Assembly: GCF_015550425.1 (NCBI RefSeq)
Contig: NZ_JADNAT010000012.1
Span: forward strand, 60,413 to 124,412
Direction of reading: 5' to 3'
From: Clostridium sp. 1001275B_160808_H3
GTDB lineage: Bacteria > Bacillota > Clostridia > Clostridiales > Clostridiaceae
Length of the DNA stretch: 64,000 bases
In this document: in pieces, positions 1-9,604 of the stretch
Layout of the letters: every line of letters begins with the position of its first letter
Position numbering within the stretch: the first letter of the stretch is position 1
Notes under the pieces: generated by a model
The model's input: only the letters and a program-made list of their open reading frames with translations
Told to the model about the DNA's origin: nothing
Database searches by the model: none
Translations under genes and position numbers: made by a program

Positions 1-35
1 TATAATATTAAGTAAATGATATAATTATTTTAATC

Positions 36-61
36 AAAAAAAATGGCATCACAAGATGCCT
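36..61 (-). terminator. Hairpin terminator of an unassigned short transcript
   Basis: A 6-bp stem GGCATC/GATGCC with a 4-nt loop is followed on the minus strand by an eight-T run. It lies about 230 bp beyond the pyk terminator, so it either backs up pyk or ends a short separate RNA. Confidence 0.6.
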
Positions 62-118
62 AAGTCAGAATTAGTTGCCATTTAATTCCATTTAATAGTA
101 TTACATTATTCATATCAT

Positions 119-147
119 AATATACATTATAACTTAAATATTATCAA
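119..147 (-). promoter_or_regulatory. Possible promoter for a short RNA
   Basis: Minus-strand TTGATA and TATATT are separated by 17 nt. A transcript from here would reach the hairpin at 36-61 after about 75 nt. The region is very AT-rich, so chance matches are likely. Confidence 0.25.
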
Positions 148-287
148 TATAATTATTAACATTTTGTTAATTATCTAATTTACTACAATATTTACACAAA
201 ATTTTATCTAATTTATAACTATTTTAATACTTTTATTGTATTAATTGATATTCATTCTCATATATCTCAAATCTTTTATTTATAAGC

Positions 288-318
288 AAAAAAATAGAAG
301 CCAAAAGGCTTCTATTTT
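288..318 (-). terminator. pyk terminator
   Basis: A perfect 12-bp stem (AAAATAGAAGCC and its complement) with an AAAA loop lies immediately after the pyk stop codon and runs into T residues on the minus strand. Confidence 0.85.
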
Positions 319-319
319 A

Positions 320-1738
320 CTATTCTACTACGCTTATTTTTAATAAGTTAGTAGCTCCTATCTTATCTACAGGAACTCCAGCAGCAATTACAACTGTATC
401 ACCTGTCTTAACAAATCCATTAGTTTGTGCAACTTTAACTGATTCTTCCATCATATGATCTGTTGATTCCATTTGTCCTGAAACAACTGGATAAACTCCG
501 AAACATAATGCTAATTTCTTAGCTACTTTTTCATCTGGAGTTACAGCAACTATTGGACAATCTGGTCTACATTGAGATAATCTTCCTGCAGTTGCTCCAC
601 TTTGAGTTGATGTTATTATAGCTGAAGCTTTTAATTCATATGCAGCATTTGCAGCAGCTCTTGATATAACACCTGCTATAGCTGGTATGTGCTTTTTAGC
701 TCTTGAAGTAGCTATCTCATAGTTTAATTGTCTTTCTGCTTCTACTGCTATTTTAGCCATAGTTTGAACAGCTTCTACTGGCCAATCTCCATTTGCTGAT
801 TCTCCTGATAACATTATAGCATCTGTTCCATCATATATAGCATTAGCAACGTCAGATACTTCTGCTCTTGTTGGTCTTGGATTTCTTATCATAGAATCTA
901 ACATTTGTGTAGCAGTTATAACTGGCTTACCTGCATTATTACATTTTTCTATTATCATCTTTTGAACTGCTGGTAATTTTTCCATAGGAATCTCTACTCC
1001 TAGATCACCTCTAGCAACCATTATTCCGTCAGAAGCTTCTAATATAGCATCTATATTGTCTACACCTTCTTGGTTTTCTATCTTTGAGAATATTTGAATA
1101 TGTTCTCCACCATTTTCAACTAATATCTTTCTTATAGCTTCTACATCTGATGCTTTTCTTATGAATGATGCAGCAACTAAGTTAACTCCAATTTCACAAC
1201 CAAATTTTAAATCAGCTATATCTTTTTCAGTTAATGCTGGTAATTTGATTGAAACTCCTGGAACATTAACTCCCTTATGAGTTCCTACAAAACCTGTATT
1301 CATAACCTTACAGTTAATCTTATTTCCTTCAATAGATTGAACTTCTAATCCAACTAAACCATCATCTATTAATATAACATTACCTGGTTTAACGTCATTT
1401 GCTAATCCTTCGTATGTAACTGTACATTGAGTTGTATCTCCAACTACATCTCCACCTGCGTATATTGCAAAATCATCACCTGATTTTAATTCTACTTTCT
1501 TTGGTTCAAATTTTCCAGTTCTTATTTCTGGTCCTTTAGTATCTAACATTATTGCTATTTCTTTATTGTGTTTTTTAGCTAAATCCTTAACTAAGTTTAT
1601 TCTTTCTGCATGTTCTGCATGATCTCCATGTGAGAAGTTGTGTCTTGATGCATTCATTCCTGCTTCAATTATTTTTGATAATACTTCTGGATTTTCACTA
1701 GCTGGACCAATAGTACAAATCATCTTAGTTTTTCTCAT
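320..1738 (-). CDS. pyk: Pyruvate kinase
   Basis: This enzyme converts phosphoenolpyruvate and ADP to pyruvate and ATP, the last step of glycolysis, in the cytosol. The 472-residue protein has the standard one-chain length and lacks the extra C-terminal PEP-utilizer domain of Bacillus enzymes. Visible motifs are DTKGPEIRTG (66-75), the active-site lysine region SKIENQEG (218-225), the metal/substrate segment ARGDLGVE (242-249) and TRAEVSDVANA (290-300). The start is set by an AAGGAGT site 9 nt before the ATG. It follows pfkA by 97 nt on the same strand with no clear terminator between them, so the two are probably cotranscribed, giving the common Firmicutes dnaE-pfkA-pyk order. Confidence 0.97.
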   Translation of the reverse strand: MRKTKMICTIGPASENPEVLSKIIEAGMNASRHNFSHGDHAEHAERINLVKDLAKKHNKEIAIMLDTKGPEIRTGKFEPKKVELKSGDDFAIYAGGDVVGDTTQCTVTYEGLANDVKPGNVILIDDGLVGLEVQSIEGNKINCKVMNTGFVGTHKGVNVPGVSIKLPALTEKDIADLKFGCEIGVNLVAASFIRKASDVEAIRKILVENGGEHIQIFSKIENQEGVDNIDAILEASDGIMVARGDLGVEIPMEKLPAVQKMIIEKCNNAGKPVITATQMLDSMIRNPRPTRAEVSDVANAIYDGTDAIMLSGESANGDWPVEAVQTMAKIAVEAERQLNYEIATSRAKKHIPAIAGVISRAAANAAYELKASAIITSTQSGATAGRLSQCRPDCPIVAVTPDEKVAKKLALCFGVYPVVSGQMESTDHMMEESVKVAQTNGFVKTGDTVVIAAGVPVDKIGATNLLKISVVE

Positions 1739-1835
1739 GTAATAACACTCCTTTAATTTACGTATATAGTTTATTTTATCTTAGTAAAATATTATTAATA
1801 TATTTATATGTTGAGTAATAAATCAAAGATTAATT

Positions 1836-2795
1836 CTAAGATGAAATTTCATCTGCTATTTCAAATAACTTTTCGTCAAACTTTCTATCTAGTGCTAAGG
1901 CTTCATCTATATCTTGATCAATTATCTCATTGTTTTTTATTCCTATAACTCTTGATGTTTTACCTTCTAAAAGAACTTCTACTGCTCTAGAACCCATTCT
2001 TGATGCTAAAACTCTATCAGTTGCTGTTGGGCTTCCACCTCTTTGAATATGACCTAAAACTGTTGCTCTTGTTTCAATACCTGTAACACCTTCAACATAT
2101 TTAGCTAACTCTTGAGCTCCACCTACTCCTTCTGCTAGTAAAACTAAGTTATGAATCTTACCTTTTTGTTTACCTTCTAATATTACTTTGCAAAGTTCTT
2201 CTTTTGAGAATCCCTTTTCTGGAGTTATTATATATTCTGCTCCACCTGCTATACCAGCATATAAAGCTAAATCACCACAATCTCTTCCCATTACTTCCAC
2301 TATTGACACTCTTTCATGAGAAGTTGATGTATCTCTAATCTTATCTATAGCATTTATTACTGTATTTAAAGCAGTATCAAATCCTATTGTGAAATCAGTA
2401 TAAGTTAAATCATTATCTATTGTTCCTGGTAATCCTACAGTTTTTACACCTAACTTAGATAAAAGCTTAGCTCCTGTAAATGATCCATCTCCACCAATTA
2501 CTACTAAAGCATCTACTCCATAGGCTTTTAATATTTTAGTAGCTTTAACTCTTACTTCTTCTTTTTTAAATTCAAGGCATCTAGCAGTTCTTAGGATAGT
2601 TCCTCCTCTATGGATAATATCTGATACTGATGATCTATCCATAGTAAATAATTCTCCATTAATTAAACCACTATATCCTCTTTGAACGCCCATTACTTCA
2701 ATACCATGATGTAAAGCAGTTCTTACAACGGCTCTTATTGCTGCGTTCATTCCTGGAGCATCTCCACCACTAGTTAAAATAGCTATTTTTTTCAT
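1836..2795 (-). CDS. pfkA: ATP-dependent 6-phosphofructokinase
   Basis: This enzyme phosphorylates fructose 6-phosphate to the 1,6-bisphosphate, the committed step of glycolysis. At 319 residues it matches the short bacterial homotetrameric PfkA. It shows the nucleotide loop [12 protein letters not shown] (10-21), GGDGS (101-105) and the catalytic GTIDND (124-129). An AAGGAGG site precedes the ATG. A stem-loop (2814-2846) sits just upstream of that site and a TTGCAT-17-TAAAAT promoter lies further up. With the terminator after dnaE, this suggests pfkA-pyk is its own transcription unit. Confidence 0.97.
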   Translation of the reverse strand: MKKIAILTSGGDAPGMNAAIRAVVRTALHHGIEVMGVQRGYSGLINGELFTMDRSSVSDIIHRGGTILRTARCLEFKKEEVRVKATKILKAYGVDALVVIGGDGSFTGAKLLSKLGVKTVGLPGTIDNDLTYTDFTIGFDTALNTVINAIDKIRDTSTSHERVSIVEVMGRDCGDLALYAGIAGGAEYIITPEKGFSKEELCKVILEGKQKGKIHNLVLLAEGVGGAQELAKYVEGVTGIETRATVLGHIQRGGSPTATDRVLASRMGSRAVEVLLEGKTSRVIGIKNNEIIDQDIDEALALDRKFDEKLFEIADEISS

Positions 2796-2813
2796 GCTGT
2801 TTCCTCCTTAACA

Positions 2814-2846
2814 CCACCGGGACAAAGGTTGTCCCACTTTCTGTGG
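2814..2846 (-). promoter_or_regulatory. Leader stem-loop upstream of pfkA
   Basis: GGGACAA and TTGTCCC form a 7-bp stem around a 3-nt loop, with CCAC/GTGG able to pair outside it across a small internal loop. It ends about 10 nt before the pfkA ribosome binding site and has no T-run, so it does not look like a terminator. Its function is unknown. Confidence 0.4.
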
Positions 2847-2934
2847 AATTATCCATTTTTTATTTACTATAATAATTTTTATTTATTGCACCGTATTAAT
2901 TTAAATTTTTTTACTAATTTTTATCACCTTATTT

Positions 2935-2963
2935 ATTTTACTTGCTACACAAAGTTTATGCAA
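2935..2963 (-). promoter_or_regulatory. Candidate pfkA-pyk promoter
   Basis: Minus-strand TTGCAT and TAAAAT are spaced by 17 nt, about 140 nt upstream of the pfkA start. The rest of the 381-bp gap between dnaE and pfkA holds only the leader stem-loop and the dnaE terminator. Confidence 0.4.
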
Positions 2964-3137
2964 CTAAAATAAATACAATATTATGATTTTTATCGACTTT
3001 TTTATACCTTCTTACTTATATTATAACCTAATTAAATATAATTTATAGCTTAATTTATAATTTTTTATTAAATTATTAATTATAAATTTTTTGTTTTTAT
3101 ATATAAATTATTAAAGTTTATATATAAAAATATATTT

Positions 3138-3179
3138 AATAATAAAGAGAAAAGATTTTACTCTTTTCTCTTTATTATT
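3138..3179 (-). terminator. dnaE terminator
   Basis: A perfect 17-bp, AT-rich stem with an 8-nt loop begins at the dnaE stop codon. The following T-rich tract is interrupted by A residues, so efficiency is uncertain. Confidence 0.65.
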
Positions 3180-6100
3180 ACTCTATTACTTTGACATTTT
3201 CTTCTCCAGCTACTTCTTTAAAATAATTAACTGCATCAGACTCCAAATCTATCCACATATCTTTTGGCATTCTATAATTTTTTCTATCATTAGCAGTAAA
3301 GATATATACGGTAGTATCACCTTTATATTCTAAAGGCATTGACCTTAATTCTTTCATTAAATTTCTTCCATCATCTAAATTATTTGATCTAATATATACC
3401 TTTGTAGTATTAATTTTCTCTAAAGGTTCTACTGTTTCGCATATAAGTTTTGGTAATTCATCTTCTTTTATGCTTATTCTTCCCTTTATTACTACTAGAT
3501 TATCTTCTTTAATAGAATCCCTAACCTTGTCTAGAGTTTTAGGGAATACTATAACTTCTATGATACCTGTTAAATCTTCAAGCTTTAAAAATGCCATCAT
3601 AGTATTACTTCTTGTTATTTTTTGATTTGATTCAGCAATTATACCTCCAAGTATAACTCTTTCTTCATCATGTATTATATCCTCTGGTAAATCAGTCTGA
3701 TTAAAAGTTTCTTTTATTATCTCATAAGATTTATATACCTTATCTATATTAGTAGTAGTTTGAACTTTTAAGCTATCCGCATATTCATCTAAAGGATGTC
3801 CTGATAAATATAATCCTGTCATTTCCTTTTCCATAGCCAAAAGATTTTTCTTTGCAAACTCTTTTATATTTGGATAATTTATTTCAGGCACTTCAATTTC
3901 TTCTTCCATTCCAAATAGACTAATTTGTCCATCTATATTTCTTTTTCTTTCACTAGATACACCATCCATTAGCTTTTCATATACAGCTAAAAGCTTTGAT
4001 CTAAATATACCAAAACAATCAAGAGCTCCAGCCTTTATAAGACTTTCTATTGCCCTTTTATTTATAGATGATAAATCTATTTTATTTATAAAATCCATCA
4101 AAGACTCAAACTTCTCTTTAGTATTTCTAGATTCAACAATAGTTTCCACAACATTATATCCTACATTTTTTATTGCAGCCAAACCAAACCTAATTTTATC
4201 ACCTTTAACTGTAAACTTAGAATAACTTTCATTTATATCAGGCGGTAATACTTGTATCCCTAAGCTTTCTGCAAAACTTATGTAATGTGCTACTTTTTCA
4301 CTTGTTCCCATTACTGAATTAAGCATTGCTGCTATAGTTTCAACAGGATAGTATTTCATCAAATATGCAGTTTGATATCCTATAACAGCATATGCAGCTG
4401 CATGAGACTTATTAAATGCATAAGAAGCAAAATCCATCATTTGATCAAATATTTTGTTTGCAGATTCTTCTGATATACCATTTCTTTTACATCCAGGAAC
4501 TTCTATATTCCCATTTTCATCCACAACTCCATATATAAAGTTTTTTCTTTCTTCCTCCATGACCTTATGCTTCTTTTTAGACATCGCTCTTCTTACAAGG
4601 TCACTTCTTCCCATGGAGTATCCAGCTAGCTTTCTAACTATCTCCATTACCTGCTCTTGATAAACCATTACTCCATAAGTAACATTTAAAATATCTTCTA
4701 GCTCTGGAACCTCATATTCAACTTTATCTGGGTTTTGTTTACATTCTACATACCTTGGAATTTCTCCCATAGGACCTGGTCTATATAATGATATTCCTGC
4801 TATTATATCCTCTAAGCAATCTGGTTTTAATTCCTTCATAAAGGAAGTCATCCCTGGAGATTCTAATTGGAATACACCTGCTGTTTTCCCTTCTCCAATC
4901 ATTTTATATACAGATTTATCTTCAAAATTAATCTTATCTAGATTTATATCAATTCCTTGATTTTCTTTAATCATTTTAACAGCATCATTCATAACTGTTA
5001 ATGTTCTTAGCCCAAGGAAATCCATCTTTAGCAATCCAAGTTCTTCTAAAGTAGTCATATCAAACTGAGCTACTATAGAGTCTTCATTTTTTTGAAGCGG
5101 TACGTATTCAACTAATGGTTTGGATGCTATAACTACACCAGCAGCATGAGTTGATGAGTGTCTAGGTAATCCTTCTAAATCCTTACTTACATCTATTAAA
5201 GCCTTTACTCTTTCCTCATTATTATATGCAGCTTTAAGTTCAGGATTTATTTCTAATGCCTTATCAATAGTAATGCCTAACATAGTAGGAATCATTTTTG
5301 CTATTCTATCTACTTCTGCATAGGAATAATTCATAGCCCTTCCTACATCCCTTATACATGCTCTAGGCGCCATTGTTCCAAAGGTTATTATTTGCGAAAC
5401 GTTATTTACTCCATACTTATCAACAACATAATCAATAACCTCTTGTCTTCTTTCATAACAAAAATCTGAATCTATATCAGGCATGCTCACTCTTTCAGGA
5501 TTTAAAAATCTTTCGAAAAGCAAACTATATTTTATTGGATCTATCTTTGTTATACCTAAAGTATAAGCAACTATTGAACCTGCTGCTGATCCACGCCCAG
5601 GTCCAGTTGGAATTCCATTTTCATTAGAAAATCTTATAAAATCCCAAGTTATTAAAAAGTAATCTACATATCCCATTTGCTTTATTACTGATAACTCATA
5701 TTCTAATCTTTCAATATATCCACAAGCTTCTTCATTTGTTTTATAATAATCCACAAGTTCTTCCACATTTAGTGGTTTATTTAAAAACTCCTTAAATACC
5801 TCATATCTTTCTATTAGCCCAGAATAACATACACTTTTTAAGTATTCATATGGCTCTATACCATCTGGGACTGGAAATTTAGGTAATTTTGATACATGGA
5901 ACTCATAATCAAAATTGCATTCCTCTGCAATTTTTGTTGTATTCTCTAAAGCTTCTGGTATATGAGAAAATATATCCCACATTTGTTCTGGAGATTTTAA
6001 GTAAAATTGATCTGACGGATATCTCCTTCTATTTGGATCATCAATAGTCTTTCCTGTCTGAATACACATAAGTACATCATGTGACTCAGAATCTCTTTGA

Positions 6101-6732
6101 TTTATGTAATGAACATCATTAGTAGCAATTAAAGGAATTCCTGTTTCCTTCGATAACTTAATGTTTGCTTCTGTAACTTTTCTTTGTTCATCCATTCCAT
6201 GATTTTGTATCTCTAGATAAAATCCATCTTTAAAAATATCTTTATACAAAAGAGCCACTTCTTTAGCTTTTTCATAATTATCCTTAAGATGCCATGACTG
6301 AACCTCTCCCCCTAAGCAAGCACTTAAAGCAATAAGTCCATTACTATGACTTCTTAAAAACTCATGGTCAACTCTTGGTTTATAATAAAATCCTCTTATA
6401 GATGCCTGAGATACTATTTCCATAAGATTCTTATATCCTTCTTCATTTTTAACCAATAATACTAGGTGATGGGTACTATTTTCCTTATCATTCATTTTAA
6501 TATCCATAGACTTTGCAGCTACGTATATCTCACATCCAAGTATAGGTTTAATCCCTTGTTCTATAGCTTCTTTATAGAAAGACACGCAACCATACATAAC
6601 ACCATGATCAGTAATAGCTATACTTTCCATTCCTAACTCTTTAGCTCTACTTATTATTTTTTTTATTTTTCCTGAACCATCAAGCAAACTATATTCAGTA
6701 TGGAGATGTAGATGGGTAAATTTTTTACTCAA
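3178..6732 (-). CDS. dnaE: DNA polymerase III alpha subunit DnaE
   Basis: This is a replicative C-family polymerase. In Firmicutes, DnaE extends primers alongside PolC. The 1184-residue protein has an N-terminal PHP domain (HLHTEYSLLDG, 8-18), the GPGRGSAAGS motif (377-386) and the catalytic aspartates in PDIDSDF (418-424). Helix-hairpin-helix and OB-fold segments follow toward the C terminus. There is no DnaQ-like exonuclease insert, so this is DnaE and not PolC. The start appears to be TTG: an AAGGACGG site lies 8 nt before it, and the only nearby GTG runs into a stop. It heads the dnaE-pfkA-pyk order but has its own terminator. Confidence 0.95.
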   Translation of the reverse strand: MSKKFTHLHLHTEYSLLDGSGKIKKIISRAKELGMESIAITDHGVMYGCVSFYKEAIEQGIKPILGCEIYVAAKSMDIKMNDKENSTHHLVLLVKNEEGYKNLMEIVSQASIRGFYYKPRVDHEFLRSHSNGLIALSACLGGEVQSWHLKDNYEKAKEVALLYKDIFKDGFYLEIQNHGMDEQRKVTEANIKLSKETGIPLIATNDVHYINQRDSESHDVLMCIQTGKTIDDPNRRRYPSDQFYLKSPEQMWDIFSHIPEALENTTKIAEECNFDYEFHVSKLPKFPVPDGIEPYEYLKSVCYSGLIERYEVFKEFLNKPLNVEELVDYYKTNEEACGYIERLEYELSVIKQMGYVDYFLITWDFIRFSNENGIPTGPGRGSAAGSIVAYTLGITKIDPIKYSLLFERFLNPERVSMPDIDSDFCYERRQEVIDYVVDKYGVNNVSQIITFGTMAPRACIRDVGRAMNYSYAEVDRIAKMIPTMLGITIDKALEINPELKAAYNNEERVKALIDVSKDLEGLPRHSSTHAAGVVIASKPLVEYVPLQKNEDSIVAQFDMTTLEELGLLKMDFLGLRTLTVMNDAVKMIKENQGIDINLDKINFEDKSVYKMIGEGKTAGVFQLESPGMTSFMKELKPDCLEDIIAGISLYRPGPMGEIPRYVECKQNPDKVEYEVPELEDILNVTYGVMVYQEQVMEIVRKLAGYSMGRSDLVRRAMSKKKHKVMEEERKNFIYGVVDENGNIEVPGCKRNGISEESANKIFDQMMDFASYAFNKSHAAAYAVIGYQTAYLMKYYPVETIAAMLNSVMGTSEKVAHYISFAESLGIQVLPPDINESYSKFTVKGDKIRFGLAAIKNVGYNVVETIVESRNTKEKFESLMDFINKIDLSSINKRAIESLIKAGALDCFGIFRSKLLAVYEKLMDGVSSERKRNIDGQISLFGMEEEIEVPEINYPNIKEFAKKNLLAMEKEMTGLYLSGHPLDEYADSLKVQTTTNIDKVYKSYEIIKETFNQTDLPEDIIHDEERVILGGIIAESNQKITRSNTMMAFLKLEDLTGIIEVIVFPKTLDKVRDSIKEDNLVVIKGRISIKEDELPKLICETVEPLEKINTTKVYIRSNNLDDGRNLMKELRSMPLEYKGDTTVYIFTANDRKNYRMPKDMWIDLESDAVNYFKEVAGEENVKVIE

Positions 6733-6739
6733 CTAAAAC

Positions 6740-6944
6740 ACCGTCCTTTCAATTGATAATTGATAATGCATAATTCATAATTTAGGAAGAAGTCCTAATG
6801 AAATTTCCTTAATTAATATAGTCTAAATACAATATATTATATCTTTAATCATGCATCATCAATCATCTATTATATATTGTTATAATCTAGCTAAGCTGGA
6901 TTATCTCATCAATTATCCATTTTTAATTGTCAATTATTAATTAT
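6740..6944. repeat. AT-rich intergenic repeat-like stretch
   Basis: The gene-free gap between dnaE and whiA is built of short reiterated words such as ATTGATAATTGATAATG at the left end and TTAATTGTCAATTATTAATT at the right. The ends are roughly inverted copies of each other. A related sequence lies at 17795-17878. It resembles the interspersed AT-rich spacers common in clostridia. Confidence 0.3.
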
Positions 6945-7895
6945 TTAATATGTTCCTGACCTAACTTCTTCAGCAATTTTTTCTATTTTTCTTAATCTAT
7001 GATTGACGCCTGATTTTCCTACAGGAGGATCTAACATTTCACCAAGTTCCTTAAGGGACTCATCTGGATAGCTTAATCTAAGTTCTGCTATTTCCCTTAA
7101 GTTTTTAGGCAATCTCTGAAGCCCTATTTCTCTTTGAATTAGCTTTATGCTTTCCACCTGTCTTACTGCAGCGTTTACTGTCTTGCTTAAATTTGCTGTT
7201 TCACAGTTTACAAGCCTATTAACATTATTTCTCATTTCCTTCATTATTCTTATATTTTCTAACTCTAATAATGATGTATGTGCTCCTATTATTCCTAAAA
7301 GATTTGAAATCTGCTCCCCTTCTTTTAGATAAATAATATAACTATTTTTTCTTTGTATTACTTTTGAATTTAGTCCAAAAGTATTTATTAAAACCGATAA
7401 ATCCTTAGCATAATCTTCACTATGAGTAACGAATTCTAAGTGATAAGTTTTTTCAGGGTTACTTATACTTCCCCCACCTATAAACGCTCCTCTTACATAT
7501 GCTCTTTTTAAATCTTCTGTCTTAACCATATTTTCATCTATTCTGTAGTCTAAAGTTAATACTCCTTCTACCTCTGTTAGTATTCCAGTATCTCTTAAAA
7601 GATCTCTAACCCCCATAGATTCTTCTATAAGCACCATATATATATTATTTTTTTTTAATGAATTACTTTTCTTAACCATAAGTTTTGAATGTATATTAAA
7701 ATGTTCTTTTAATAAACTAAATATATGTCTTGCAGATGCTGGATTTTCAGTGGTAATCCTAAACGCTAACCCTAAGCCACTAAAGGATATTGTTCCACTT
7801 ACTTTCATTATTGCTGAAATCTCAGCTAATGCTTCTTCTTTGGTTAATTCAGAATGTCTGCAAATTTCTCCTTTTACCTTTGATGAAAATGACAT
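6945..7895 (-). CDS. whiA: DNA-binding protein WhiA
   Basis: WhiA is a conserved Gram-positive DNA-binding protein. It is a sporulation regulator in Streptomyces and is linked to division and chromosome segregation in Bacillus. The 316-residue chain has the usual LAGLIDADG-like N-terminal and middle region (for example RAYVRGAFIGGGSISNPEK) and a C-terminal helix-turn-helix around LSYPDESLKELGEMLDPPVG. AAGGAGA lies 10 nt before the ATG. whiA usually follows yvcK directly; here a sensor kinase gene separates them. Confidence 0.95.
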   Translation of the reverse strand: MSFSSKVKGEICRHSELTKEEALAEISAIMKVSGTISFSGLGLAFRITTENPASARHIFSLLKEHFNIHSKLMVKKSNSLKKNNIYMVLIEESMGVRDLLRDTGILTEVEGVLTLDYRIDENMVKTEDLKRAYVRGAFIGGGSISNPEKTYHLEFVTHSEDYAKDLSVLINTFGLNSKVIQRKNSYIIYLKEGEQISNLLGIIGAHTSLLELENIRIMKEMRNNVNRLVNCETANLSKTVNAAVRQVESIKLIQREIGLQRLPKNLREIAELRLSYPDESLKELGEMLDPPVGKSGVNHRLRKIEKIAEEVRSGTY

Positions 7896-7990
7896 ATGGC
7901 CTATTTCTCCTTATTATCTATTCTTATCATGTAATTATATCATAAATAATAATAAAAATTTAGATGTAAATTATAGCTTTAAATATTAAT

Positions 7991-9238
7991 TTAAATTGAT
8001 ATTTCTATAACTAAATTTTCTCCAACTATTCTACCGTTTATATCACCCTTATATTTTTTTACTATTTTTTTCACATTATATAAGCCATATCCTCTGCCCT
8101 TTCCTTTACTAGAAAATCCTTTTTTAAAAAAATTATCTATCTCTTCATTTGATATGTTTAAGCCACAAATACTATTTATAACTTCTATTTTATTTTTTTC
8201 ACTTTTATTAATCCGTATTGTAATTTCTTTTTTTAGTGAGTTTTTAGTAGCTTCAATAGCATTATTTAATAAATTACTTAATATTATTGTTATCTCCGAG
8301 TCATCTAAGCAACTTTCTTCTATATTAAAATCAATAAAATAGTTTAACTTTATTCCATGTTGTTCGCATTCAACTAATTTGCTATATAAAATAGCTTTTA
8401 GTATCGTGCTTTCAATATCTATTACAGAAATTAATATATTCGTATTATCCAACCCACCTATATACTTTTTAGCTCTGTTCTTTAACTCTGGAATATCTTT
8501 TGACACTTGTATCATTGAATATAGTATATTTATGTGATTCTTATATTCATGTTCATTTGCTCTTATATTTTGTATTATGTCGTCCAATAATGGATTGTAA
8601 GCATTCTTAACCTCTATACTTTTATTCTTTAGTATAGTTTTATGTAATGACCTATAAAAACTTATATTTAAAAATATATTTATGAAGATAAGTAGATTTA
8701 TTTCTATAACAATTAAACTTGAAAATTCTCCACTATCATAAATAATTTTATATATCATAAAAAACATAAATATATTTAAAAATATGTTTGATATTAAAAG
8801 GTTATCTTCAATATATTCTTCCAAATCTAAATTTTTCTTTTTTGTATATCTCCTAGAAAATATAATAATTAATAATATATTAATAGCAAAAAGAACTAAC
8901 TGCACAAAAACTAATTCCTTTGTTTTTTTAGTAAATAAATATAATACAGTTACTAATGTAGTTTGTAATATAAATGTTATAACAACACATATAACCATTT
9001 CTGTTATCACTAAGCTTTTATCTTTCCTATCAACCACCGCTATTGCAATGATTTCTGCTAATAGTAATATTATATAAACTAGTACTCCATTTATACTTTT
9101 TAAATTATAAAATAAGATACTACAAACTACTACTATAATAAAATATTTTAGCAAGTTACCCTTTTTACTTTTATTAAATACCGCATTATATAAGAGAACC
9201 ACCAACATCATTTCTATAAATATCATCAATACATCCAT
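7991..9238 (-). CDS. AgrC-like GHKL sensor histidine kinase (orphan)
   Basis: This is a membrane sensor kinase of the HPK10/AgrC type. The first about 200 residues form six or so hydrophobic segments. A dimerisation/phosphoacceptor region follows with NEHEYKNH, whose histidine is the likely phosphorylation site. The GHKL ATPase domain has an N box (LSNLLNNAIEATK) and a glycine-rich lid (SSKGKGRGYGLYNV). The start is taken at the ATG 9 nt downstream of AGAGG; the ATG three codons earlier abuts that site. No response regulator, AgrB or AgrD gene is adjacent. By analogy it senses a peptide or membrane signal, but the ligand and partner cannot be inferred. Confidence 0.85.
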   Translation of the reverse strand: MDVLMIFIEMMLVVLLYNAVFNKSKKGNLLKYFIIVVVCSILFYNLKSINGVLVYIILLLAEIIAIAVVDRKDKSLVITEMVICVVITFILQTTLVTVLYLFTKKTKELVFVQLVLFAINILLIIIFSRRYTKKKNLDLEEYIEDNLLISNIFLNIFMFFMIYKIIYDSGEFSSLIVIEINLLIFINIFLNISFYRSLHKTILKNKSIEVKNAYNPLLDDIIQNIRANEHEYKNHINILYSMIQVSKDIPELKNRAKKYIGGLDNTNILISVIDIESTILKAILYSKLVECEQHGIKLNYFIDFNIEESCLDDSEITIILSNLLNNAIEATKNSLKKEITIRINKSEKNKIEVINSICGLNISNEEIDNFFKKGFSSKGKGRGYGLYNVKKIVKKYKGDINGRIVGENLVIEISI

Positions 9239-9447
9239 AAAATACATCCTCTATCCCCATAAATTTGCTTGGAATAAATTTAATTGTAACTTTAACCTCC
9301 CAATATATTTTTTCCCAGCTATACACTATATTCTAGCAAATTATTATATATTTTTCCATATTATGCATTAATATTACAATATATTGCTTTTAAAAATGAG
9401 TAGTCTCTTAAATCTATTTAATATAAAATTTAATCTCTTATTTTTAT
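9239..9447. other. Gene-free upstream region of the kinase
   Basis: This AT-rich stretch must hold the kinase promoter. I could not pick one convincingly, and I see no ORF or repeat. Confidence 0.4.
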
Positions 9448-9476
9448 AAAGAGGGTCGCGTTTCGCGACCCTCTTT
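9448..9476. terminator. Strong GC-rich bidirectional terminator hairpin
   Basis: A perfect 13-bp stem (AAAGAGGGTCGCG and its complement) with a TTT loop is flanked by T-runs on both strands. It lies between the yvcK terminator (9555-9584) and the kinase gene and is unusually GC-rich for this genome. Confidence 0.75.
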
Positions 9477-9554
9477 TAAACCATTGATTTTACTTACTTA
9501 AAATATCTTTTAAACTTAAATAGCAATTTATTTTATTACTTATTATATACGCAA

Positions 9555-9584
9555 AAAGGAAAGCTCGAATTAGAACTTCCCTTT
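9555..9584 (-). terminator. yvcK terminator
   Basis: On the minus strand AAAGGGAAG pairs with CTTTCCTTT (one G-U pair) and is followed by TTTT. It lies 21 nt past the yvcK stop. Confidence 0.65.
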
Positions 9585-9604
9585 GTATCAGCTAATATCA
9601 AAAT

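Noticed and set aside
4454..4660. Open frames opposite real genes, here within dnaE
   Set aside because: They lie antisense to a clearly coding gene, have no ribosome binding site and give low-complexity proteins; the same applies to the others seen across the window.
6740..6944. AT-rich spacer between dnaE and whiA as a mobile element
   Set aside because: The ends are only roughly inverted and the words are low-complexity; without a genome-wide copy count it can only be listed as repeat-like.
7896..9604. agrB/agrD or a LytTR regulator next to the AgrC-like kinase
   Set aside because: No ORF on either strand in the flanks resembles them.
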